From NCBI GenBank assembly GCA_903893335.1, contig CAITLX010000177.1:1-11615 (forward strand): 11,615 nt of DNA. The letters run 5' to 3'. Positions 6,350-11,313 of this stretch are shown one piece after another (the first letter of the stretch is position 1; each line of letters begins with the position of its first letter). Origin of the DNA: an uncultured delta proteobacterium. GTDB taxonomy: Bacteria; Myxococcota_A; Polyangia; Polyangiales; Polyangiaceae. The notes under the pieces were generated by a model. That model saw only the letters and a list, made by a program, of their open reading frames with translations. It had not been told where the DNA came from and made no database searches. Both the position numbers and the translations under genes were made by a program.

Positions 6350-6711
6350 TCCCGCGCTCAGTCGTCCAAGACTCGGACATTCTCCCGCCGCAAGACGGGC
6401 TCGTCTCGCAGGTGACGCTCACCGCCGCGACGGCGACGTCCGCGCAGGATACCGGCATCACTGAGGCGACCGTCGCGCTCGGAACGCAGTTCGTCACGTT
6501 CCTGAGCACGGCTGAGTTCTACGTCGTGCACTCGGTCGACGGGACTAGCACCGTCACCGCGCCAGTCGTCACGACCGCGACGTGCTTCGGGCCGTATCCG
6601 GCGGGCGTGCCGGTGTCGTATCGAGTGAGCAAGCGTCAGCGTTATTTTCGCGCGATCTCGACGCCAGGCGGCATCTTGAAGTGGTACCTGTCGAGCGGCC
6701 CAGGGCAGTGA
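6346..6711 (+). CDS. 121-residue beta-rich, structural-like protein
   Basis: ATG 6346 overlaps the previous stop. The product is rich in Thr, Val, Ser and aromatic residues, with alternating hydrophobic patterns typical of beta strands (VSQVTLTAATATS, ATVALGTQFVTFL, TAEFYVVHSVDG, VSYRVSKRQRYFRAIS, GILKWYLSSG). The order of elements, a strand with a surface residue signature, then a 'PYPAGVPVSYRV' turn, then 'RYFRAIS...GGILKW', resembles small beta-sandwich proteins that phages place in their head gene clusters as decoration or completion proteins. The resemblance is by pattern only. If correct, this is the one gene in the element that could form part of a particle. Alternatives are a spike or an unrelated small beta protein. 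It has no signal peptide. Confidence 0.7.
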   Translation: MIPRSVVQDSDILPPQDGLVSQVTLTAATATSAQDTGITEATVALGTQFVTFLSTAEFYVVHSVDGTSTVTAPVVTTATCFGPYPAGVPVSYRVSKRQRYFRAISTPGGILKWYLSSGPGQ

Positions 6712-6872
6712 CGCGCGCCGCACTCGGGCGTCGTCCCGGCACCCGAGGCGGTCGCCGTCGTCGTCCGCGCGGGGGAATCGCGGCGAGTCACGCGAGCGGG
6801 CTGGTACTGCTCGCGCGGCTCGTCGCGGTCGTCGTCGTCGTGCTGCTCGTCGCGACGTGCGGCGGCTCGTGA
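6708..6872 (+). CDS. 54-residue single-span membrane protein
   Basis: GTG 6708 overlaps the previous stop as GTGA, and the gene's TGA overlaps the next GTG in the same way (6869-6872). The product has a very basic N-terminal half (RRPGTRGGRRRRPRGG) followed by one strongly hydrophobic span of about 20 residues (GLVLLARLVAVVVVVLLVAT) and a short CGGS tail. By the positive-inside rule the N terminus faces the cytoplasm. The valine run is coded by a GTC repeat. A frame open further upstream (from 6582) overlaps the 121-residue gene and is not needed. Membrane proteins this small in phage-like elements can be holins, lysis regulators or exclusion factors. No lysin gene is present here, so I do not assign a role. 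Confidence 0.65.
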   Translation: MTRAALGRRPGTRGGRRRRPRGGIAASHASGLVLLARLVAVVVVVLLVATCGGS

Positions 6873-7165
6873 TCGAGGTCGACGGTCCCGGTCCGTGCGG
6901 CCTGCACACAGGCTGCGGCGCGACGACGGCCGACGACTGCCCGATCGAGGCGCGCATCCTCGCCGCCCTGGCGCCGCGTCGACGAGCTCCGGCGCAGCCG
7001 ACGACGAAGACGTTGACGCCCGAGGAGGAGATCTTCGCGGACGCGCTCCGGCAGCTCGAGGCGATGCTCGCCGAGGAGCCCGCGCCGCTGCCCGCTGCAG
7101 CCCCGGCAGCGAGCCCTGCGCCTCGTCCTAGGCTCGCGTCGTGGCGGCACCTGCCCTCGCGCTAG
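6869..7165 (+). CDS. 98-residue Cys-containing then Ala/Pro-rich protein, unknown
   Basis: I choose GTG 6869 for its GTGA overlap with the preceding stop; GTG 6857 is in the same frame but would overlap more. The N-terminal 30 residues contain three cysteines and a histidine in a short span (GPCGLHTGCGATTADDCPIEARI), which could bind a metal or form a small disulfide-linked knot. A helix follows (TPEEEIFADALRQLEAMLAEE), then an Ala/Pro-rich tail. The end overlaps the next gene's GTG at 7141 by 25 bases, the largest overlap in the element. The family is not recognised. Confidence 0.6.
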   Translation: MIEVDGPGPCGLHTGCGATTADDCPIEARILAALAPRRRAPAQPTTKTLTPEEEIFADALRQLEAMLAEEPAPLPAAAPAASPAPRPRLASWRHLPSR

Positions 7166-7467
7166 ACGGGCGCCTGCGCGCCGCCCGCATCCGAGGCCGC
7201 GCGATCCGTCGCTGCGGCGAGCTGCTCAAGGCGATGGAGCCGCAGCCTGGGAAGCGCACGGACATCCCCGTTGTCACGGCGGTTCAACCTAGGGGAGACG
7301 TGCCCCCCAGGTCTCGCACTGAGGCCGCGAGGGATGCGGGTCTGTCACGCGATCAACAGAAGACCGCGCTCCGCGTCGGCAGCATCCCGGCGGAAGACTT
7401 CGAGGAGGCGCCGTCAGTCGCGACGCGTCGGCAGCGTCTCTGCGTTTTGTGTGCGCCGAAGAAATAA
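7141..7467 (+). CDS. Helical regulator-like protein (RAGELL / RDQQ...A-VGSIP-EDFE family)
   Basis: This 108-residue product carries a pattern seen in many phage and plasmid regulatory or ParB-associated proteins. It starts with a basic helix (AARIRGRAIRRCGELLKAME), then a Pro/Gly linker. A helix pair follows, reading RTEAARDAGLSRDQQKTALRVGSIPAEDFEE. Family members usually read 'a-x-GiSkdQ-s-x-x-kla-iP-eeFE' here, an HTH-like fold. After EDFEE the usual acidic-Pro-Thr segment is shortened to APSVATRRQRLC and the protein stops soon after, so the C terminus is unusually short. The GTG start at 7141 has no clear Shine-Dalgarno sequence and lies inside the previous gene. A candidate promoter follows the stop, so this probably closes the long operon. 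The function is likely DNA-related but unproven. Confidence 0.65.
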   Translation: MAAPALALDGRLRAARIRGRAIRRCGELLKAMEPQPGKRTDIPVVTAVQPRGDVPPRSRTEAARDAGLSRDQQKTALRVGSIPAEDFEEAPSVATRRQRLCVLCAPKK

Positions 7468-7479
7468 ACGAAGCGCACC

Positions 7480-7531
7480 TTGACGCGCGCATTTCGCAGG
7501 CGTACACAATAGACACGGGCGACGGTGCCCG
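7480..7531 (+). promoter_or_regulatory. Candidate sigma70-like promoter with a GACACGGG site at the start region
   Basis: TTGACG (7480-7485) is a near-consensus -35 box. After 17 bases comes TACACA (7503-7508) as a modest -10 box; CACAAT at 7505-7510 with 19-base spacing is the alternative. Just downstream, GACACGGG (7512-7519) repeats 8 bases of the word arrayed at 1920-2161 and overlaps a small CGGGC-GCCCG dyad (7516-7531). A strong GAGGAGAG ribosome site leads to ATG 7545. The promoter fits the break between gene blocks; the shared word suggests it could be controlled by whatever binds the array. Confidence 0.4.
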
Positions 7532-7544
7532 GTGAGGAGAGAGC

Positions 7545-7739
7545 ATGACGCTGACGACCCGATGGCTCATCACCGCAAATTGCCAAGAAATCGGCTGCTA
7601 TGACGGCGCGACGCGCGAGGACGCGGTGCTCGCATACTGCCGCGACGCCGGATACGACTCGATCGAGGACGCTGCCGCCGTCCAGTCGATGAGCGCCGAC
7701 GCCTGGCGCCGCACGCTCGACGTCACGGAGCAGGGATGA
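7545..7739 (+). CDS. 64-residue soluble protein, unknown function
   Basis: ATG 7545 follows a strong GGTGAGGAGAGAGC ribosome site in a 77-base noncoding gap. The product opens with a strand (TRWLITANCQEIGCYDGA), followed by two helices (TREDAVLAYCRDAGYDSI and EDAAAVQSMSADAWRRTLDV). The shape 'reD-A-l-AY-rDAGY-s-eDAA' is a kind I have seen in small plasmid and phage proteins of unknown function. There are three cysteines but no CxxC pair. It is the first gene of the block leading to the integrase and overlaps the ribbon-helix-helix-like gene as ATGA (7736-7739). I infer a small regulatory or accessory role with low certainty. Confidence 0.65.
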   Translation: MTLTTRWLITANCQEIGCYDGATREDAVLAYCRDAGYDSIEDAAAVQSMSADAWRRTLDVTEQG

Positions 7740-7921
7740 CCTCGACGCGACCACGGGGGCGACCGCCGCTGCCGGACGACGAGCGCCGCTCGTGCCGCAT
7801 GGCGATCCGTCTCTCAGAGGACGAGCGCGCTACCATCCTCGCCGCCACGGGCGACCATGACGCGAGCGCCTGGGTGCGTACCGCCGCACTCGCAAAGGCT
7901 CGCCGCGCGCTCCGAAAGTAG
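7736..7921 (+). CDS. Small ribbon-helix-helix-like DNA-binding protein
   Basis: This 61-residue product starts at ATG 7736, coupled by ATGA. After a basic N terminus (RPRGRPPLPDDERRS) comes CRMAIRLSEDERATILAATGD and then ASAWVRTAALAKARRAL. This is the usual ribbon-helix-helix layout: a short strand (CRMAIRLS), helix A beginning at SEDE, a turn, then a helix starting at the S-x-WVR position. CopG-, Arc- and MobC/NikA-type proteins share this layout. With no relaxase in the element, a mobilisation role is unlikely and a repressor is more likely. Lying just before the integrase gene and just after a possible promoter, it could be the regulator of the integration block. The fold call is by pattern. 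Confidence 0.7.
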   Translation: MTSTRPRGRPPLPDDERRSCRMAIRLSEDERATILAATGDHDASAWVRTAALAKARRALRK

Positions 7922-7984
7922 TTCGCCGACGCGACGGAAATCAGCCGCCGCGCCGACTTGGCCACAACCGAAAGGAACTCGATC

Positions 7985-8095
7985 ATGACCCACGAAAAGC
8001 CTAGCAGACTCGACCGCGCAATCCTCGTCTATGTCGCCGCCTCCATGGCCGTCTACTTCGCGCTGCTCATCCTGCACGCGCTCGGGAGGGTCTGA
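7985..8095 (+). CDS. 36-residue membrane peptide upstream of the integrase
   Basis: ATG 7985 is preceded by AAAGGA about 8 bases upstream and the frame closes at TGA 8093-8095, four bases before the integrase ATG. The peptide has a charged start (MTHEKPSRLDR), one hydrophobic span (AILVYVAASMAVYFALLILHAL) and a GRV end. It is short, but it has a start, a ribosome site, tight spacing and a clean transmembrane profile. Its last codons also carry the GGGAGG site for the integrase, so it may couple to int. The function is unknown; chance cannot be excluded at this length. Confidence 0.5.
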   Translation: MTHEKPSRLDRAILVYVAASMAVYFALLILHALGRV

Positions 8096-8098
8096 GCC

Positions 8099-9325
8099 AT
8101 GGGCCGACCATCGACTACCGGCGCGAAGGGCGTCGTCGCACGCCAGACGGCAGCGGGCGTTGCCTACCGCATCGTCTACGCGGGGCCGGACGGCAAGCGC
8201 GTCTTCGAGCCCGCAGGCTCCGACAAGCGCAAGGCGACGAAGATGCTCGCCGACCGCAAGGCCGCCGTGCTGCGCGGAGATTGGCAACCCCTCGCGAGCG
8301 CCCGCGCCGCTACCGGCACCGAGACGGGCGAGCACACGGTCCGCTCCTACTCCGAGACGTGGCTGAAGGCGCGGCGCGAGCGCGGCGTGAGGAACGTCGA
8401 CGCAGAGGAGCAGCAGCTCCGCGACTACATCCTCCCGTTCATCGGGGACAAGCTGCTCGCCGACGTGCGGCGCACCGACGTGCTGACGACCATGGCCAGG
8501 TGCGCCAAGGGACGCGGCAAGTGTGTTGAGAAGCTCGCGCCAGGCACCGTGCGGGTCGTCTACGCGGTGCTCCACACCCTCTTCGCCGACGCGGTCGTCG
8601 ACGAGCTGGTCCCTGGCTCGCCCTGTACCCTGCGCGCTAAGCGGGGCGACCTGCCCGAGAAGGGCGACGCTGACCCCGCCTGGCGCGAAACCGCCGTATA
8701 CAACCGCGACGAGGTCGAGCAGCTCATCAGCGACGAGCGCCTCCCGCTGCTGAACCGCGTCACCTATGCGCTGCTGTTTCTCACCGGCATGAGGGTCGGC
8801 GAGGTCGTCGGGCGCCGCTGGCGCGACCTCGACAACGACGCGGCTCCGCTCGCGCGCCTCACCGTCGCGACGCAGTACGCTGACGCGCCGCTGAAGACGA
8901 AGAAGCCGCGCATCGTGCCGGTACACCCGCTGCTCGCTGTCATCCTCGACGAGTGGCGCAGGCACGGCTTCGTCGTCCTGTACGGGCGTCACCCGCTGCC
9001 CGACGACTACCTGATCCCCGCGCCACGGAGCGACGAGCCACGGCGCTACAACACCGTCTGGTCGGTCCTACAACGCGACCTGACGACTCTCGGGCTGCGT
9101 CGCCGCCGCGTACACGACGCCCGTAGGACGTTCATCACCCTGGCGCTGAAGGGCGGCGCCCGCCGCGCGAACCTCGAGCGCATCACGCACGGGGGCGTCG
9201 GCAGCAGCGTCTTCGACAGGTACGAGTCGGCAGCGTGGGAAGACCTCTGCGCCGCCGTCTCCTGCCTGAAGGTAGAGCGCCAGGTGCTCGCCGACGTCGT
9301 GCCGCTGCGGCGCGTCGGGACGTAG
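8099..9325 (+). CDS. int: Tyrosine integrase
   Basis: This 408-residue product is a complete phage-type tyrosine recombinase. The N-terminal arm-binding part (1-65) has the AP2-like strand set typical of this group (VAYRIVYAGPDGKRVFE). A core-binding SAM-like domain spans about 78-185 (SYSETWLKARRER, RDYILPFIGDKLLADV). The catalytic domain shows R232 in TGMRVGE, a Lys near 266-269 in KTKKPRIVPVHP, H339 and R342 in HDARRTF, H364 in ITHG and the nucleophile Y375 in FDRYE. All expected catalytic residues are present, so it should be active. The ATG at 8099 has GGGAGG about 9 bases upstream. Integrases of this type often have attP next to the gene, and the repeat-rich stretch directly downstream fits. 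It would integrate the circle into the host chromosome and, with an excisionase, release it. Confidence 0.95.
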   Translation: MGRPSTTGAKGVVARQTAAGVAYRIVYAGPDGKRVFEPAGSDKRKATKMLADRKAAVLRGDWQPLASARAATGTETGEHTVRSYSETWLKARRERGVRNVDAEEQQLRDYILPFIGDKLLADVRRTDVLTTMARCAKGRGKCVEKLAPGTVRVVYAVLHTLFADAVVDELVPGSPCTLRAKRGDLPEKGDADPAWRETAVYNRDEVEQLISDERLPLLNRVTYALLFLTGMRVGEVVGRRWRDLDNDAAPLARLTVATQYADAPLKTKKPRIVPVHPLLAVILDEWRRHGFVVLYGRHPLPDDYLIPAPRSDEPRRYNTVWSVLQRDLTTLGLRRRRVHDARRTFITLALKGGARRANLERITHGGVGSSVFDRYESAAWEDLCAAVSCLKVERQVLADVVPLRRVGT

Positions 9326-9360
9326 TGCCAGAATAGTGCCCGCAAAACGGGGCGCCGCTG

Positions 9361-9421
9361 AATCACCTTGTTTTGTAAGGGCGCCGGGATGCCGGGTATG
9401 TTCGTCCTTACACGGGTGATT
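9361..9421. repeat. Compound inverted repeat downstream of int
   Basis: AATCACC (9361-9367) is the reverse complement of GGTGATT (9415-9421). Just inside, GTAAGG (9375-9380) is the reverse complement of CCTTAC (9406-9411). The two pairs are nested with unequal gaps (7 bases on the left, 3 on the right), leaving a 25-base GC-rich centre. There is no trailing T run, so it is a poor terminator; protein-binding sites are more likely. Confidence 0.55.
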
Positions 9422-9446
9422 TCTCAGAACCCTTGGTAACACGCCG

Positions 9447-9485
9447 AATCGGACGGAAGTAGCCAAGCGTTATTTCCGCCCGATT
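9447..9485. repeat. 12-base inverted repeat with one mismatch
   Basis: AATCGGACGGAA (9447-9458) and TTCCGCCCGATT (9474-9485) are reverse complements except for one A-C position, with a 15-base spacer. On the opposite strand the odd position would be a G-U pair in RNA. The arms are long and regular for a noncoding gap. Possible roles are an operator for the following HTH gene, integrase or excisionase sites, or a transcript-end hairpin. Confidence 0.6.
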
Positions 9486-9501
9486 TGCTGTGTGAAGCGC
9501 G

Positions 9502-9521
9502 GATTGTGCCGCAGATTGTGC
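9502..9521. repeat. Tandem GATTGTGC direct repeat, period 12
   Basis: GATTGTGC occurs at 9502-9509 and 9514-9521, separated by CGCA. It ends just before the GGAG ribosome site of the gene at 9534. Two same-facing copies about one helical turn apart fit a dimeric regulator or integrase arm sites. The evidence is only the repeat itself. Confidence 0.4.
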
Positions 9522-9533
9522 TGGAGTACGCGC

Positions 9534-10301
9534 ATGGTCCCGAAGGCATCACGAGCCGCGAGAATCGCCCTGCTCCGCGCCCTGATAGGCGACGCGGGCC
9601 TCGACGCGGGCGACTACGATCTGACGGTGCGGTTCGAGGGCGTTCTGCGCGTCATCGAGCGCCTCGACGACGACACGATCGCAGGCATCGAGAAGCTGTA
9701 CCGGGCGACCGACTGGCTCATCGGATGGGACGCGATGCGGGTTCACGTCGGGCTCAGCGCAAAGCAGTGGGAGAACGCCCGTCCCGAGCATCTCATCCGG
9801 CGCGGGCACCGGCAGGTCTTCATCCGTGTCTTGGAGTTGGAGCAGTGGGCGCGGACGCGGGCTCTGCTGACGGCAGCGGGCACGCGCCAGGTCGTCTACG
9901 GGGCGCACGCGGGCAGGTTCCGCGACCCTGACCTAGAAGGCTGGCCAGCCATCGCCCGAGCGGCAGGGCTCACCGTGGCGTCCGCGCAGAGGGCAGCGAC
10001 CGACTACGCGCCCGCGCTCGCCACGGAGCGGACCGATGGCGTGCGCGTCGGCGATGGGCTGCCGGTCCGCTACCGTCACCGCCGCCCGCCGCTGGCGCAC
10101 TCATCCGAGATCGCCCACTGGCGCCTGCTCGGGCCCGCCCGCGCTGAGAGCGACGACGCGCACGCCGACCGCACGGCCTTCATGCGTGAGCTGCGCGAGC
10201 AGGCTGCGCGCGTGGACGCTGAGCGCGACGCTGAGCGCGAGCGCGCCCTGTGGCCGATCCGTCGCGTCTGGGACGTGATGACGATCCTCGCACGCTGGTA
10301 G
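9534..10301 (+). CDS. 255-residue HTH protein, possible regulator or initiator
   Basis: I choose ATG 9534, which has GGAG about 8 bases upstream (9522-9525). GTG 9492 in frame would add 14 residues but would cut into the repeat region. Residues 1-60 are helical (ARIALLRALIGDAG, VLRVIERLDDDTIAGIEKLY). Residues 61-120 contain WLIGWDAMRVHVGLSAKQWENA and a helix ending WARTRALL. A clear helix-turn-helix lies at about 135-155 (GWPAIARAAGLTVASAQRAA). After a basic loop (VRYRHRRPPL), residues 205-235 are a charged helix (REQAARVDAERDAERER). I do not recognise the family. It sits next to int and to the dyads at 9361-9485, so it could be the master repressor of the element or the protein that binds the GACACGGGT array. 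Both are inference. Confidence 0.75.
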   Translation: MVPKASRAARIALLRALIGDAGLDAGDYDLTVRFEGVLRVIERLDDDTIAGIEKLYRATDWLIGWDAMRVHVGLSAKQWENARPEHLIRRGHRQVFIRVLELEQWARTRALLTAAGTRQVVYGAHAGRFRDPDLEGWPAIARAAGLTVASAQRAATDYAPALATERTDGVRVGDGLPVRYRHRRPPLAHSSEIAHWRLLGPARAESDDAHADRTAFMRELREQAARVDAERDAERERALWPIRRVWDVMTILARW

Positions 10302-10314
10302 AGCCCGGCTGCGT

Positions 10315-10362
10315 TTCAGGGGGAATCCAAGAAAAGCGTTGTTTCCCTGCGGTCAACCTGAA
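10315..10362. promoter_or_regulatory. Nested dyad in the leader of the excisionase-like gene
   Basis: TTCAGG (10315-10320) pairs with CCTGAA (10357-10362), and directly inside GGGAA (10321-10325) pairs with TTCCC (10343-10347). The dyad ends four bases before ATG 10367, and no Shine-Dalgarno sequence is visible there. It could be an operator where the gene product binds, or an mRNA structure that covers the start. The arms are short, so the call is tentative. Confidence 0.35.
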
Positions 10363-10366
10363 TCGC

Positions 10367-10672
10367 ATGGGAAACACCTCACTCGATTCGACCATCACCG
10401 ACGCTGTTGAACGGACCGTCGCGAAGCACGTTGGCGTCGCGGTCCAGCGACTCGCGGGGCAGACCGCACCTGCGGCTGGCGCCCTCTACCTGACGACCGC
10501 GCAGGCCGCCGAGCGGTACGGCGTCTGCGGCCGGATGATCCGCGTCCTCACGGAGCGCGGCGCCCCCGTCGTGCGCATCGGCGCGGCGCTCAGATACCCC
10601 GCCACCGAACTCGACGCCTGGATGCGCGAGTACGCCGCTCGCCCCCGTACTCGCCGCGCTCGCGCCGCCTGA
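10367..10672 (+). CDS. Excisionase/AlpA-like MerR-type HTH protein
   Basis: ATG 10367 gives 101 residues. The frame is open upstream to 10250 but that part overlaps the previous gene and is unlikely. Residues 1-45 form a helix with polar spacing (TITDAVERTVAKHVGVAVQRL). Residues 48-90 match the short winged HTH of the excisionase/AlpA group: YLTTAQAAERYGVCGRMIRVL, then the wing APVVRIGAALRYPATELDAWM. The family signature is a 'L-t-eAAe-lgVs-rtvr-l-rG-lpavRiG-r-rf-eldaWl' pattern. The C terminus is Arg-rich. In integrative elements this group bends attP DNA to promote excision or activates transcription, and the integrase lies about 1 kb upstream. The leader lacks a good ribosome site. The HTH call is firm; excisionase versus activator is open. 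Confidence 0.8.
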   Translation: MGNTSLDSTITDAVERTVAKHVGVAVQRLAGQTAPAAGALYLTTAQAAERYGVCGRMIRVLTERGAPVVRIGAALRYPATELDAWMREYAARPRTRRARAA

Positions 10673-10753
10673 ATCCCCCCGCTCGCTCGGCAGAAACGCG
10701 AACGGCGCCCCGTCGAGGACGCCGCCCGCAGCCGACCAGGGCCAGGGGAGATC

Positions 10754-11158
10754 ATGCGCGCATCGGTGCCCGCAAGCAATCCCCCCACGTCCTCGTCGGT
10801 CTCGCAGAAAGACCCGACCATGGCAGACGATCACGACGACCCAAACCCTCCGAATCCCACCGCAGCGCGTATCGCTGAAGCGCGCTCGCGTCACCTCTGC
10901 GGCGGCGTCGACGGCGACGTCCTCGCGCACCGCCCCGACCATCATCGCGGCGACCTCGTCTGTCGGCTCCGCGTGCGCGGCGTCGCGGTACGCCTCGGGC
11001 TGCTGCGCGTCGGGCCGAACGGCGAGACGACCGAGGTGCTGCTGAGCCTCGACGAAGTCATCACCGTCGCGCTGGCGCTCAGCGACTTCAAGCTCCGCGT
11101 GAGCCCGCCTCCTCCTCCCGAACCGCGCGGCCGTCGCGGATCGCGAGGTGCGCGATGA
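10754..11158 (+). CDS. 134-residue protein of unknown function
   Basis: ATG 10754 has a strong GGGGAG five to six bases upstream, so I prefer it to ATG 10820, which has none. Residues 1-45 are Ser/Pro/Asp-rich and probably disordered. Residues 48-112 look folded, with strands CRLRVRGVAVRLGLLRVG and TTEVLLSL followed by a helix DEVITVALALSDFKLRV. The tail is Pro- then Arg-rich (PPPPPEPRGRRGSRGAR). The strand-then-'L-x-x-(E/D)-V-x-x-A-x-x-x-S/A-D' arrangement is echoed in the junction-spanning protein two genes on, which may be a distant copy or chance. It opens the coupled chain into the replication genes, after an 81-base gap (10673-10753) in which I see no promoter. It ends with an ATGA overlap at 11155-11158. 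Confidence 0.7.
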   Translation: MRASVPASNPPTSSSVSQKDPTMADDHDDPNPPNPTAARIAEARSRHLCGGVDGDVLAHRPDHHRGDLVCRLRVRGVAVRLGLLRVGPNGETTEVLLSLDEVITVALALSDFKLRVSPPPPPEPRGRRGSRGAR

Positions 11159-11313
11159 GCGAGCTTCAACAGGCCTTCGCCGACCTGCGCCTCGTCAACG
11201 TCGCGCGAGCCGCCCTCGGGCTCGCCGCGTACCGTCTCCCGCCTGTCATCCGGCGCCGGTGTCTCGCGCACGGTGGCATCGAGCGGACGCGCATCGAGCA
11301 GGTGTTCCAGTGA
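11155..11313 (+). CDS. 52-residue basic helical protein, unknown
   Basis: ATG 11155 overlaps the preceding stop (ATGA), and its TGA at 11311-11313 overlaps the next GTG (GTGA), so the gene exactly fills the space between two others. The product is helical and basic: MSELQQAFADLRLVNVARAAL, then AAYRLPPVIRRRCLAHGG, then IERTRIEQVFQ. There is no membrane span and only one Cys. The overlaps at both ends are the main evidence that it is real. The family is not recognised; a small DNA-binding or accessory protein would fit. Confidence 0.65.
   Translation: MSELQQAFADLRLVNVARAALGLAAYRLPPVIRRRCLAHGGIERTRIEQVFQ

Larger units (their letters stand above)
9326..9533. other. Repeat-rich noncoding region; candidate attP and/or control region
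   Basis: This 208-base gap between int and the HTH gene is the longest noncoding stretch in the circle and less GC-rich than its surroundings. It begins with a direct repeat TAGTGCC (9323-9329 and 9334-9340, period 11). Two separate inverted repeats follow (9361-9421 and 9447-9485), and it ends with GATTGTGC twice (9502-9509 and 9514-9521, period 12). Position next to int, short direct repeats like integrase arm sites and dyads fit an attP. I see no stretch resembling a tRNA 3' end, so the core cannot be placed. It could also hold the promoter of the HTH gene. ACACGGGT at 9410-9417 matches the array word at 1920-2161. Confidence 0.5.

Noticed and set aside
7276..7296. T-arm-like GGTTCAACC suggesting a tRNA or attP remnant
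   Set aside because: The flanking bases do not form a T stem or acceptor stem, and the stretch lies inside a coding gene whose frame is supported.
7736..7921. MobC/NikA-type mobilisation protein implying a mobilisable plasmid
   Set aside because: No relaxase is present and no oriT is recognised. The ribbon-helix-helix-like fold alone fits a repressor just as well.
7814..8992. 392-residue open frame on the minus strand opposite the integrase
   Set aside because: Same codon-shadow effect. The + strand integrase has every catalytic residue, and this antisense frame also crosses the ribbon-helix-helix-like and membrane-peptide genes.
9485..9931. 148-residue + strand frame overlapping the 255-residue HTH gene
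   Set aside because: The product is Arg/Gly-rich without domain features, and the overlapping frame gives a helical protein with a clear HTH.
10250..10366. Upstream extension of the excisionase-like gene to GTG 10250
   Set aside because: The extension overlaps the preceding gene and crosses the nested dyad. The family fold is complete from ATG 10367.
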